Of a stretch of 34,914 nt of DNA, positions 1 through 8,261 are shown piece by piece. The notes beneath the pieces were generated by a model, which did not search any database, had not been told where the DNA came from, and saw nothing but the letters and a program-made list of their open reading frames with translations. Every line of letters starts with the position of its first letter. Within the stretch, counting starts at the first letter, position 1. Both the position numbers and the translations under genes were made by a program. The stretch comes from Planctomycetaceae bacterium (GTDB lineage Bacteria > Planctomycetota > Planctomycetia > Planctomycetales > Planctomycetaceae), in the NCBI GenBank assembly GCA_028284885.1, contig JANQQW010000073.1, positions 1-34,914 of the forward strand. Direction: 5' to 3'.

Positions 1-632
1 CGGCGATCCCGTTCGCACGCTCGAAGGCCGACCGGGTCGTCCTGTGGGGAACCTCGTTCTCCGGCGGGCACGTGATCTCGATCGCCGCCGAGGACCACGA
101 CGTCGGTGCCGTGGTCGCGCAGGCGCCGTTCGTCGATCCGATCTCGACGGCACGGCTGATCGGCCCGTCGACGATCGTCCGGCTGATGTTGGCCGCCGGT
201 GCCGACGCGTGTGCCGGGCTGCTCGGGCTGCCTCCGCTCGAGGTCGCCGTCCACGGCCCGCCGGGGGCGACGGCCTGTCTGGCCACCCGGGACTCGGACA
301 CCGGGTTTCGTGGCATCGTCTCGGATTCGACGTGGCGGAACCGCTGTCCGGCCCGCAGCGCCCTCGCCTTCGCGCGGTACCGCCCGCTCTGGAAGGCCCG
401 GGACGTCCGGTGCCCTGCACTCGTCGTCCTCGCCGAGGAGGACACGCTGATCGCTCCCGCCGTCGTCGAACGGACGGCTCGCAAGATGCCCCGTGGCGAA
501 CTTCTTCGCATCGACGCAGGGCACTTCGACGTCTACCACGGCCGGCTGCGCGACGACCTGCTCGACGCCCAGGTCGAGTTCCTCGACCGGCATCTCGGTA
601 CCCCCGCCGTGCCGGTCCGCCGCGCGGCGTGA
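1..632 (+). CDS. Alpha/beta hydrolase, 5'-truncated by the window edge
   Basis: The reading frame is open from the first complete codon at position 3 to the TGA at 630-632, so the N-terminus lies outside the window. The visible part is the core and C-terminus of an alpha/beta hydrolase. It has a nucleophile elbow WGTSFSGGH near the left edge, an acidic residue after a beta strand in LVVLAEEDTLIAP, and the catalytic-type histidine in IDAGHFDVYHG, all in the order expected of a Ser-Asp-His triad. No signal peptide can be judged. The elbow reads S-F-S-G-G rather than the classic G-x-S-x-G, which is seen in some acyl hydrolases of the dienelactone hydrolase-like group. Substrate cannot be told. 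It is followed by an 85-bp gap and a co-directional gene, with no obvious terminator. Confidence 0.8.
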   Translation, partial: AIPFARSKADRVVLWGTSFSGGHVISIAAEDHDVGAVVAQAPFVDPISTARLIGPSTIVRLMLAAGADACAGLLGLPPLEVAVHGPPGATACLATRDSDTGFRGIVSDSTWRNRCPARSALAFARYRPLWKARDVRCPALVVLAEEDTLIAPAVVERTARKMPRGELLRIDAGHFDVYHGRLRDDLLDAQVEFLDRHLGTPAVPVRRAA

Positions 633-717
633 CACGTCTTTCCGCGTCCTGCGATCCGTCGTAGACTCGACGAACCGGCCAGTTCGCCGGCCCTTCCTCC
701 AGCCTCGCGGTGAAGTC

Positions 718-2229
718 TTGCGCACGCGTGCTCTCCTGCTCGTCCTCTCCGTCACGTCGCTCGGGACGGACCCGGCCCTCGCCCAGCGGACCCGTTCGGC
801 CGTCGACGCGATCCGAGCGCAACGTCGCGAGTTGCGGGAGGCTCTCCGGGCCGAACTCGAGAAGACGGCTCTGTTCTGCGAGGAACGCGACCTCCCCGAG
901 GCCGCCGAGGCGATTCGGCGATCGCTCGACGAAGACGACTCGGAGGACGGTCGAATCGCCCTGCGTCCACTGCCGAAGTCGGTGCAGCCGCCCATCCCCC
1001 CCTCGCTCCCCGACGACGAACGACTCTGGCGGAGCCGGGTGCGTCGAGCGCGGACGGAACACGCCGGCCGCCTGTACCTGCTGGCCCGGAAGGCGATGCG
1101 CGAGCGTTCGCCGAGCCTGGCGTACGCCCTGCTGCAGGAGGTGACCGAGTTCGACCCGGACCACGAGTCGACCCGCCGGCTGCTCGGCTGGGTCCGCTCG
1201 GGGAACGAGTGGATCACGCCGTTCGCCCGCTCGATGATGGTCAAACGGTACGTCTGGCACGACCGCTTCGGCTGGCTGCGGCGGACACACGTCGAGAAGT
1301 ACGAGCGAGGCGAGCGGTACTACGGCGGGAAGTGGATCTCGGCCGAGCGCGAGGCCGACATTCGCCACGACTTCCGCAACGCGTGGGAGGTCGAGACGGC
1401 CCACTACCGCGTGCGGACGAACCACAGTCTCGAAGAGGGCGTGCGAATCGCCCGCGCCCTCGAGCTGTACCACGGCTTCTTCAAGCAGGTGTTCGCCGGG
1501 TTCTTCACCGACCCGGAACAGCAGGCCGCGCTGTTCGACGGAGCGTCGCGACGACGAAGCCGCGTCGATCCGCCGAAACACACGGTGCACTTCTTCCGCA
1601 CGAAGGGGGACTACGTCGCGGCGCTGCGGGACCGCTTCCCGCAGATCGAGATCACGAACGGTCTGTACCAGAGCGGCGACCGGATCGCGTACTTCTTCCA
1701 CGACCCGGCCGGCGAGAACCTCCCGACCATCTTCCACGAGGCGACCCACCAGCTCTTCTACGAGAGCGACTCCCGGCCGCGCGAGGTCGGCCTGGACGCC
1801 CACTTCTGGATCGTCGAGGGAATCGCCTGCTACATGGAGTCGTTCACGCGGACCGACGGCAAGCTGACGATCGGAGACCCCGAGTACATCCGCTTCGACA
1901 ACGCCCGTTACCGTCTGCTGGAGTCGATGGACTACGAGCCGTTCGCCCGGTTCTCGGCCCTCGGCATGCGCGAGTTCCAGTACGGCGGGCGGGAGGATCT
2001 CGGCAAGCGGTACAGCCAGGCCTCGGGGCTGTCGCACTTCCTGATGCACTACGACGGCGGCCGCTACCGGGACGCGCTCGTCGCCCACCTGGCGAGTCTG
2101 TACTCGCCGACGTCGCGCCGCGTCCGGACGATTCCCGAACTGACCGGGGTCACGCCGGCCGAACTGGACCGGCAGTACGCCGAACACCTGCGAGCACAGA
2201 AGCAGGCGTTGGCGGCTCGGACCGACTGA
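718..2229 (+). CDS. Secreted DUF1570-type HExxH metalloprotease-like protein
   Basis: 503 residues if translation starts at the TTG at 718. That start gives a clean signal peptide (RTRALLLVLSVTSLG..ALAQ, cleavage near residue 22) and has a GGTGAAG element just upstream. The open frame extends upstream to 493, but that part overlaps the preceding gene and is not signal-like. Residues 25-160 are charged and helical, with TPR-like spacing. The C-terminal half carries HEATH at 340-344 and a glutamate at 367 in WIVEGIACYMES, which is the HExxH...E zinc-ligand layout of gluzincins. This matches the DUF1570 family common in planctomycetes. Inference: an exported zinc peptidase or peptidase-like protein, substrate unknown. 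The exact start is the weakest point. Confidence 0.8.
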   Translation: MRTRALLLVLSVTSLGTDPALAQRTRSAVDAIRAQRRELREALRAELEKTALFCEERDLPEAAEAIRRSLDEDDSEDGRIALRPLPKSVQPPIPPSLPDDERLWRSRVRRARTEHAGRLYLLARKAMRERSPSLAYALLQEVTEFDPDHESTRRLLGWVRSGNEWITPFARSMMVKRYVWHDRFGWLRRTHVEKYERGERYYGGKWISAEREADIRHDFRNAWEVETAHYRVRTNHSLEEGVRIARALELYHGFFKQVFAGFFTDPEQQAALFDGASRRRSRVDPPKHTVHFFRTKGDYVAALRDRFPQIEITNGLYQSGDRIAYFFHDPAGENLPTIFHEATHQLFYESDSRPREVGLDAHFWIVEGIACYMESFTRTDGKLTIGDPEYIRFDNARYRLLESMDYEPFARFSALGMREFQYGGREDLGKRYSQASGLSHFLMHYDGGRYRDALVAHLASLYSPTSRRVRTIPELTGVTPAELDRQYAEHLRAQKQALAARTD

Positions 2230-2245
2230 GCGAGACCGTCGCTCG

Positions 2246-2262
2246 CCCGACGATGCGTCGGG
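2246..2262 (+). terminator. Hairpin after the DUF1570 gene, possible weak terminator
   Basis: A perfect 7-bp stem CCCGACG/CGTCGGG closes a 3-nt ATG loop 17 bp after the stop codon of the protease gene. There is no T-run on either strand, so it could act with Rho, act as an RNA 3' stabiliser, or be incidental. A TAGAAT at 2277-2282 follows and may be the -10 element of the next gene. Confidence 0.3.
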
Positions 2263-2318
2263 TCGATCACGTGGGCTAGAATCGGTCGTCGTCACCGATT
2301 CCCATCCGAACCCCACCC

Positions 2319-3407
2319 ATGAAGTTCGCGCTCCTCGGCGAGGCCCCGGCCGCCCGGCCGGTCGTTCAGGCGCTCGCCGCGTCCGAGGGGCACGAGGTCG
2401 TCGTCGCGTTCCGCGCGAGTCGCCTCGCCGAGGTCGTCGCAGGATCGAGTCCCGGCCTCCGGCTCTCCGACGACCCGACGGAGATCCTGGCTGCCGGGTC
2501 GATCGACGCAGCCGTCGTCTCGGGATTCGACGAGGCCGTCCTCGACGCGGCCAAACGGCTGGCCGCGGACGGCACGCCGCTGCTGTTCGTCCCGGACGGG
2601 CGGCAGGACCTCGCCTACCTGTACGAGCTGACGCTCGTCCGCGACGACGTGGGAACGCCGTTGGTGCCGTTCCTCCCGTCGAGTCGCGGCCACCGCCTCG
2701 ACACGTTGCAACGGGCGACGCGGGACCACGGCCGGTCGGGGGACTGGTGGCGCATCGACCGGGAGACGCCCGAGCCGCGGCTGACGAAGGCCGACGCCGA
2801 CGCCGCACTCCTGGAGGACGTGCTGCTGCTGCAGTCGCTGGGCGGCTCGTTCGAACAAGTGACCGCCCTGCGAACCGGAGAGTCGCCGGACGGCTTCTCC
2901 GCGACCACCGTCACGTTGGGCGGCCCGTCGGGCCCCGAGGTCTCGTGGACGCTCCGGAGTGGCGACCGCGACTCGTGGGCGTTGACCATCGGCGAGGCCG
3001 GCCCGGTGGCCGACGTGGGAGCCGCCGAAGTGACCGACGCAGACCTCGAACTCGTCGTCGAGTCGTTGCGGGGCGGGACGTCCGAGGAGTTGGCGTGGGG
3101 GCCGCTCGTGCGGGCGTTCGAGATCGTCGACGCGACGCGACGCTCGCTGCGACGCAGGCGGACGATCGACCTGCTGTTCGAGACGACCTCGGAGCGGAAC
3201 CAGTTCAAGTCGCAGATGGCCGCGGGCGGGTGTGCCCTGCTGATGTACCTGCTGTTCGCGTCGGTCCTGATCGCGCTGACGGGCTCGCTGCCGGGAGACG
3301 ACTCGGTCTGGAAGCAGGTCGTGCCCTGGCTGCTGCTGCTGCCGGTCGCCGGATTTCTCGCGCTGCAGTTGCTGTACTACGTCGCCCGTCCCTCGGGTGA
3401 GGACTGA
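2319..3407 (+). CDS. Membrane-anchored Gfo/Idh/MocA-like protein
   Basis: 362 residues. The N-terminus MKFALLGEAPAARPVV starts a Rossmann-like fold resembling Gfo/Idh/MocA oxidoreductases, with a following alternation of strands and helices up to about residue 120. The expected dinucleotide loop G-x-G-x-x-G is degenerate (G-E-A-P-A-A), and the E-K-P motif of the family is absent. The middle (about 150-270) resembles a substrate-domain beta sheet. The C-terminus has two hydrophobic segments (about 307-326 and 336-356), so the protein should sit in the membrane with its globular part probably in the cytoplasm. Catalytic NAD(P) use is doubtful, and a sensing or scaffold role is possible. The start has no evident Shine-Dalgarno sequence. 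Its stop is 10 bp from the convergent gene at 3418. Confidence 0.7.
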   Translation: MKFALLGEAPAARPVVQALAASEGHEVVVAFRASRLAEVVAGSSPGLRLSDDPTEILAAGSIDAAVVSGFDEAVLDAAKRLAADGTPLLFVPDGRQDLAYLYELTLVRDDVGTPLVPFLPSSRGHRLDTLQRATRDHGRSGDWWRIDRETPEPRLTKADADAALLEDVLLLQSLGGSFEQVTALRTGESPDGFSATTVTLGGPSGPEVSWTLRSGDRDSWALTIGEAGPVADVGAAEVTDADLELVVESLRGGTSEELAWGPLVRAFEIVDATRRSLRRRRTIDLLFETTSERNQFKSQMAAGGCALLMYLLFASVLIALTGSLPGDDSVWKQVVPWLLLLPVAGFLALQLLYYVARPSGED

Positions 3408-3417
3408 CCGAGCCGGG

Positions 3418-4134
3418 TCAGTAGCCGTTGCGTTCGAGGTTCCGCAGCCGTCGCTCGCGTTCGCGGACCTCTCGTCGCAGCCGCTCCGCCTCGACCTCCG
3501 GGTCGAGTTCGGCGTTGGGACTTTCGAGCGACCGCGTGGGGACGGGGCAGTGTTCGAGGGCGGCCCGAGTGTGGTAGCGGTGCCAGAACTGCTGCGAGTA
3601 GGCCATCGTCGGGTCGAGTCCCCAGCCGGCGGCCGCCTGCGTCTGCGAGAGCACGTGCCGGTAGTTGTACGGCCGGAAGTGGGCGTAGCCGCCGTAGGCC
3701 GGGATCTCCTGCCAGTACCCGTGGAGCCACGGGTCCTGTTGGTCGTACGGGTAGAGCTGGTCGCCGCCGTCGTTGGAGATGAATCCCGGGTAGCCGAGGC
3801 CTTGGGGGCCGTTGCCGAAGTCCTCGCTGTAGGGGACGGCTTGGCCGTCTCCGCCGATCACGACGGGACCTTCACCACCGACGACGACCGGTCCCTCGCC
3901 CGTGACGACGTGACCACCCCCCTCGATCACCGGAGCCGTGGCGGTCGGCGGCCCCGCAACGGGCGGCGTTCCGTACGTCTGCCCGCCGTACGTCTGTCCC
4001 TGGTAGACGGGGGCCGGCTGGGCGAACGCGGGTGCGGGCTGGGCGTAGCCGGGGTACTGGGCCGAAGCGGGCACGGCGGCAACGAGGAGACCGCACCCGG
4101 CGACGAGCAGACCGATCCATCGAGACTTTTTCAT
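3418..4134 (-). CDS. Secreted Tyr/Pro/Gly-rich protein of unknown function
   Basis: 238 residues. A textbook signal peptide (MKKSRWIGLLVAGCGLLVAA..ASA, cleavage near residue 25) is followed by a low-complexity stretch with repeated PAPAFAQPAPVYQGQ and QTYGGQTYG units (to about residue 60). A Val/Gly-rich segment with four VV(T/V)GGEGP-like repeats comes next, then a Tyr/His-rich middle. The last 50 residues are very Arg/Glu-rich and probably helical. A GGGGGAA sequence directly upstream of the ATG is a good ribosome site. It is divergent from the secreted protein at 4414, and the two may share the 279-bp region between them. No catalytic family is recognised. Composition suggests an envelope-associated structural protein, as is common in planctomycetes. 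Confidence 0.75.
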   Translation of the reverse strand: MKKSRWIGLLVAGCGLLVAAVPASAQYPGYAQPAPAFAQPAPVYQGQTYGGQTYGTPPVAGPPTATAPVIEGGGHVVTGEGPVVVGGEGPVVIGGDGQAVPYSEDFGNGPQGLGYPGFISNDGGDQLYPYDQQDPWLHGYWQEIPAYGGYAHFRPYNYRHVLSQTQAAAGWGLDPTMAYSQQFWHRYHTRAALEHCPVPTRSLESPNAELDPEVEAERLRREVRERERRLRNLERNGY

Positions 4135-4413
4135 GGTGTTCCCCCCGGCGTCCTCGTGTCCACGTTCCGTGCGCGTGGGTCCGCTCCGTCGAGACGGACC
4201 GCAACGTCTCTATCGACCGTGCGACCGAGGCCGCTTCGACGATCCCGTCGAAAGCAGCGTAACCGCGACGAGCCCGCAAAATTGACAGGGCTTGCGGAGA
4301 GTCGGGCGAATCGACGGCCTGTGCCCGCGTGCGGTGCGGACTCCGCTCGGCGGCCTCGTATCCTTGGGACACGAAGTGTTCGTGGTACGCAGCCTTCAGA
4401 GGGGACGACGCAC

Positions 4414-4851
4414 GTGACGACTGCACGACTTGCCGCCTTGGCGGCCATCTTCGCCTTGGCCGCCACCTCCGCGTTCGGTGGCGAGTGCTGCCAAGGCAAC
4501 GGGCACGGCTATGCTCCGGCGGCCGGGTACGGCGGCGGAGCGGGCCTGCCGACGTTCTCCGGCGACGGCCAGCCGGGCGGATTCGCCAACCGGATCGGCA
4601 GCCCGTACTACTACACCGGGCAGAACGCCTACGGCCATCCGGTGGCCGCACCCCAAGCCGGCGCGCACGGCGATGCAGGTTTCGGAGCAGGTGCTGCTGG
4701 CGGCGGCGACGTCTACTCGACGCACTTCGGACCGGGCTTCCACCGTTCTCGTCAGTCGGGTCACTACCGCTTTCCGTACTACAGCTACCGCCGTCCGTGG
4801 TACCACGTCGGCCCGCCCGCGTACGCCGCGGACACGAACCTCCCCTGGTAG
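4414..4851 (+). CDS. Small secreted Gly/Tyr-rich protein, planctomycete type
   Basis: 145 residues from the GTG at 4414, chosen because AGAGGGGA lies at the proper distance upstream and because it gives a signal peptide (TTARLAALAAIFALAATSAFG). The frame is open much further upstream, but that part is antisense to the neighbouring gene. The mature protein begins with a Cys pair (GECCQGNG), runs through a Gly/Tyr-rich part, and ends in HYRFPYYSYRRPWYHVGPP...DTNLPW. To my recollection this ending recurs in secreted proteins of planctomycetes, and I have not checked it against a database. Function unknown; an envelope or surface role is inferred from export and composition. Confidence 0.7.
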   Translation: MTTARLAALAAIFALAATSAFGGECCQGNGHGYAPAAGYGGGAGLPTFSGDGQPGGFANRIGSPYYYTGQNAYGHPVAAPQAGAHGDAGFGAGAAGGGDVYSTHFGPGFHRSRQSGHYRFPYYSYRRPWYHVGPPAYAADTNLPW

Positions 4852-5234
4852 TTCCCGTCCAGGACGCGGAACCGGACGGACGTATCCCCCGAAGGCGCGA
4901 CGCTTTTGCGCGCGTCCCGTGGGCTCACCGTCTCCGGCCGACCCGGGGGGATGGGGCGACCGGGTAGTTCTCGGAGAACGTGCCCAACACGCCGATCGGG
5001 GTCAATTCGGATTCCCGGCGGAACCGATAGAAGCAGCACACGAGATCCCTGCGCTCCCGGCCCCTCGTGGGTTCGCGTGCGCCGGGTGACCGCATTGGAA
5101 CGGAACGATGCGGGGTGTGTGGTGCGAATCGGGGAGGAATTCCCGAGTCGTGCTGGGCCTTGCAACCTGTCGCGGACGTCGCCCGGAAGGGGCCGCCCAT
5201 CTGGCGGAACGGCGTCCCACTGGAGAGCACACGG
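4852..5234 (+). other. 383-bp gap upstream of the secretin gene
   Basis: No credible gene, tRNA or other RNA was seen. The gap holds a possible small hairpin with a T-stretch in its loop near 4900, a 13-bp perfect inverted repeat GTTCTC-G-GAGAAC at 4967-4979 that could be an operator, and a weak AT-richer segment around 5005-5025. The ribosome site GGAGAG at 5222-5227 belongs to the downstream gene. Confidence 0.5.
4967..4979. promoter_or_regulatory. 13-bp perfect inverted repeat, possible operator
   Basis: GTTCTC and GAGAAC flank a single G. The site lies 255 bp before the secretin start in an otherwise featureless gap. Length and symmetry fit a dimeric repressor site, but only one copy was seen. 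Confidence 0.25.
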
Positions 5235-7364
5235 ATGTCCTCGCCGCGACTCGCGTCTTCAAGAGGGGGACGGGCACTCTTCATCGCCCTGCTCCTCTCG
5301 CTGGGACTCTGCCAGAACGGTCTGGCGCAGGTCATGCTCGCGCCGGCCACCGGTCCGAGCATGGGCCGCGTTCAGCAGGCGCAGATTCGCACGGCTCAAC
5401 TCCGCGGCACGGACGACGACGCTCGTCCGCTGCCCCGTCAGATTCTCTCGACCCCCGGAGTGGAGGAGAATCTCGAGGTCATAGAACGCCGCAGCCAGCT
5501 GATGATCACCCGGTCCCCGGTCGTGCGGACCGCGATCGCGGACTCGAGCGTGATCGACGTCGTGCAGTACTCGCCCACGGAGATCGCCGTGATCGGGCTG
5601 GCCATCGGCACCACGACGCTGACGCTGTGGTTCGAGGACAGCCGCGACCCGCTGATCTACCTCGTCCGCGTCATCCCCGACCCGAGCATCGAGGAGCAAC
5701 GCCGCATCGACTACGGCAAACTCGAGCGGAAGATCGCCGAGCTGTTCCCGAACAGCAAGGTGCACCTCGTCCCGCTCTCGCGGAAGATCATCGTCACAGG
5801 CCAGGCGCGTGACGGCGAGGAGGCAGCCCGCATCCTCGAGATCGTCCGCGGCGAGCTCATCAACCAGTACGGGTCGCTGTTCGGCCCGCAGCCGGGCGGT
5901 GCCGGCGGCGGTGGTGGAGGGGGCGGCGGAGGATTCTTCGACGCGGGCAACAACCTGGGAACCGGGCTCGACGGGTTCGACTTCGCCTCGTCGCTGATCG
6001 TCAACATGCTCGAGGTGCCGGGCGACTTCCAAGTGCAGCTCCGCGTTCGCATCGCCGAGCTGAACCGGCAGCAGTTGCGGTCGATGGGCGTCGACTGGAA
6101 CGTGATCTTCGGCGACGGCCGTCACGTCGTCAGCTCGGCCATCTCCGGCGGCGCGCCGACGCTCACGGGCATCTTCGAGAACGGCGAGATCAGCGTGTTC
6201 CTCAACTGGCTCGCCTCGAACGGCACGGTCCGCATCCTCTCCGAACCGACGATGACCGTGCTCAGCGGCCACTCGGCGAGCTTCCTCTCGGGTGGCGAGT
6301 TCGCGGTCCCGACGATCGTCGGCGTCGACGGGGTCGCTGGACAGAGCACGACGTTCCGCGGGTTCGGCACCTCGCTGATCGCCACGCCGACCGTCATCGA
6401 CCGCGACCTGATCCGCATGCGGATCGTCCCCGAGTTCAGCCAGATCAACCAGTCGAACGCCGTCGGCGGCATCCCCGGCGTCGATGCCCGCCGCATCCAG
6501 ACGACCGTCGAACTTCGTGAAGGCCAGACACTCGCCATCGCCGGGCTCATCGCCCGCCAGACGAACACGGAGGTCGCGCGAATTCCGTTCCTCGGCGAGA
6601 TCCCGTGGATCGGCCCGGCGGTCTTCAACACCAAGCGTTCCACGGAGGACGAGACGGAGCTGCTGATCCTCGTCTCGCCGGAGATCGTGCGACCGATGGA
6701 GGCCGACGAGGTGCCGCCCGTTCCGGGCTTCGAGGTGACCCACCCGACCGACCACGACCTGTGGTGGCGGGCCCGCACCGAGGGAGCGCCCGACCTGCAG
6801 TACTACCAGTTGGCTCCGTTCGGTCGGGGAGCCGGACACGGCATTCCGGTCGGCTACAAGCTGTTCGAGCCGGCCCCGGCCTCGCCCGAGTACCCGCCGC
6901 GGCCGACGTCCGCCTTCCAGGGAAGCACGCCGTACCCGGTCAGCCGCGACGGGGCCCAGTACCGCCCCGCCCAGCCCCGGAACGTGCCACAGTACGCTCC
7001 GCGTCAGCCCGAGCCGCCCACGACGGTGCCGATTCCGCCGCGACAGCCTGCCTGGCCCACGGAGCCGAAACAGGTGCTGCCCGGCCCCGTCCCGGCTCCA
7101 CAGGACGCCGTCCAGCCGGTCCCGGTTCCCAACGGTCCCGCCGGTCCGGGGCTCCGCCTCCCGCCACCGGACGGGCCGTCGGCCAGGCGGCTGCCCCGCG
7201 GGTACCGGACGTCGCAGACGACGCCCCCGGGTCGCCGATACGGGCGTGACGAAGTCTCCGGCGGCGTCCGAACCGGTGGAGTCCTACCGACCGGATACCA
7301 ATCGACCGCGAGTCGTCGAAACAGCTCGACTCCGCGAAGCCAAGACCGTCGGTACGGTCGATAG
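5235..7364 (+). CDS. CpaC-like secretin of a Tad/Flp-type or type II/III system
   Basis: 709 residues from the ATG at 5235, which has TGGAGAG upstream and gives a signal peptide ending near LAQ (about residue 32). Residues 78-150 match the pilus-assembly N-terminal domain found in CpaC/RcpA proteins, and 158-212 look like a BON-type fold (KVHLVPLSRKIIVTGQARDG). A glycine run (about 221-233) is followed by the secretin domain at 255-488, with VRIAELNRQQ, ILSEPTMTVLSGHSASFLSG and LLILVSPEIVRP. Residues 520-709 are Pro/Arg-rich and unlike other secretins. It should form the gated outer-membrane ring. Two lipoprotein genes follow in the same direction, but no ATPase or platform gene is in the window. 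Confidence 0.9.
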   Translation: MSSPRLASSRGGRALFIALLLSLGLCQNGLAQVMLAPATGPSMGRVQQAQIRTAQLRGTDDDARPLPRQILSTPGVEENLEVIERRSQLMITRSPVVRTAIADSSVIDVVQYSPTEIAVIGLAIGTTTLTLWFEDSRDPLIYLVRVIPDPSIEEQRRIDYGKLERKIAELFPNSKVHLVPLSRKIIVTGQARDGEEAARILEIVRGELINQYGSLFGPQPGGAGGGGGGGGGGFFDAGNNLGTGLDGFDFASSLIVNMLEVPGDFQVQLRVRIAELNRQQLRSMGVDWNVIFGDGRHVVSSAISGGAPTLTGIFENGEISVFLNWLASNGTVRILSEPTMTVLSGHSASFLSGGEFAVPTIVGVDGVAGQSTTFRGFGTSLIATPTVIDRDLIRMRIVPEFSQINQSNAVGGIPGVDARRIQTTVELREGQTLAIAGLIARQTNTEVARIPFLGEIPWIGPAVFNTKRSTEDETELLILVSPEIVRPMEADEVPPVPGFEVTHPTDHDLWWRARTEGAPDLQYYQLAPFGRGAGHGIPVGYKLFEPAPASPEYPPRPTSAFQGSTPYPVSRDGAQYRPAQPRNVPQYAPRQPEPPTTVPIPPRQPAWPTEPKQVLPGPVPAPQDAVQPVPVPNGPAGPGLRLPPPDGPSARRLPRGYRTSQTTPPGRRYGRDEVSGGVRTGGVLPTGYQSTASRRNSSTPRSQDRRYGR

Positions 7365-7442
7365 ACCGAACGAACGGAATCACTCCACCGGAGGCGGACA
7401 CGAGTCGGTCCGCCGCACGGACTGCAGCGGGGGGGACGGGGA

Positions 7443-8033
7443 ATGAACAGGAACGGAACAACTCGGTTCGTCACGTTGGCTGCGGGCCTGCTGGCCGCGT
7501 GTCTCCCCGGCTGCCACCACTGCGGCGGTGGCTGGCTGGACGGACACCTCGCCCAGTGGCGTAGGACGCCGATTCCGGACCGACTGCCGCTCGGAAGCGT
7601 GAACCGCGCCCACTGGCACACCCAGGAGGCGAACTCCGAGGCGTCGGACTTCATCTTCCACCGCAACGACTTCGTCGGGAACACGGCGGCCCTCACTCCG
7701 GACGCCAAGGACCGCATCCTCGAGGTCGGGGCCCGCATGCGGAGTGCCCCGTTCCCGGTCCTCGTCGAGCGTGAACGGAACAACGCCGACCCCGAACTGG
7801 ACGCCGCCCGCCGCGAGGTGGTCGCCGCCGTCCTGTACGACCTCGGCAATGCCGACGCCTACCAGCGGACCGTCGTCGCCCCGGCCTACGGGAAGGGAAT
7901 CAACTCCCGCGAGGCGGCCATCGACTACTACCGCTTCATCTTCACCCGCCAAGGCAACTTCGGAAACGGGTTCGGCGGCGGCGGAGGGTTCGGCGGAGGA
8001 GGAGGATTCGGCGGCGGCGGCGGTGGCTTCTGA
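7443..8033 (+). CDS. Small lipoprotein with OmpA-like remnant and Gly/Phe tail
   Basis: 196 residues. The signal ends in a lipobox LPGC (Cys24), preceded by a G-rich ribosome site. Residues about 80-150 (TPDAKDRILEVGARM, then LVERERNN..LDAARREVVAAVLYDLG, then QRTVVAPAYGKG) follow the strand-helix pattern of OmpA/Pal-type peptidoglycan-binding domains, but the usual NxxLSxxRA signature is not present. The C-terminus is a tandem FGGGGG repeat (last 27 residues). It lies 78 bp after the secretin gene and is followed by a terminator-like hairpin, so it is probably co-transcribed with the secretin and may be an accessory lipoprotein of that channel. That role is inference from position. Confidence 0.75.
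   Translation: MNRNGTTRFVTLAAGLLAACLPGCHHCGGGWLDGHLAQWRRTPIPDRLPLGSVNRAHWHTQEANSEASDFIFHRNDFVGNTAALTPDAKDRILEVGARMRSAPFPVLVERERNNADPELDAARREVVAAVLYDLGNADAYQRTVVAPAYGKGINSREAAIDYYRFIFTRQGNFGNGFGGGGGFGGGGGFGGGGGGF
7968..8033 (+). repeat. In-frame Gly5-Phe tandem repeat
   Basis: About three and a half copies of a roughly 18-bp unit encoding F-G-G-G-G-G make up the 3' end of the lipoprotein gene. Codons vary between copies, so selection on the peptide is more likely than recent slippage. Confidence 0.7.
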
Positions 8034-8058
8034 TCCTAGCCGTCCTCTCGAACACGCG

Positions 8059-8091
8059 AAAGGCGGCCCGATCTTCGGGTCGCCGTTTCTT
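8059..8091 (+). terminator. Rho-independent-type terminator after the lipoprotein gene
   Basis: A stem of about 10 bp (GGCGGCCCGA against TCGGGTCGCC, one G-T pair) with a short loop is followed by GTTTCTT. It begins 25 bp after the stop at 8033 and would end the secretin-lipoprotein transcript. Confidence 0.65.
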
Positions 8092-8129
8092 CATGCGCGG
8101 ACGGGACTTCCGACGACGGAACATCCGCC

Positions 8130-8158
8130 TCGACACGTTCCGGGCGAAGACCTATAAC
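8130..8158 (+). promoter_or_regulatory. Sigma70-like promoter for the TPR lipoprotein
   Basis: TCGACA (-35, 8130-8135) and TATAAC (-10, 8153-8158) are separated by 17 bp. Each differs from the consensus at one position. The site lies just after the terminator and about 100 bp before the start codon, so the TPR gene appears to be its own transcription unit. Confidence 0.6.
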
Positions 8159-8261
8159 GCCGCGCGATTTCCAGTCCGTTTCGACACCTTTGATCACGGG
8201 CCAATTCGAGGCGTCCACGACCCGTCCCGTCGCCTCCGCCCATCCCTGCACGGTGTCCGTC

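Noticed and set aside
5259..6839. Minus-strand open frame of 526 codons within the secretin gene
   Set aside because: It is a shadow of the secretin. It starts and ends inside it and has no ribosome site.
7968..8033. Short tandem repeat considered as CRISPR or a phase-variable tract
   Set aside because: It is in frame, encodes a Gly/Phe tail, varies in codon choice, and has no spacers.
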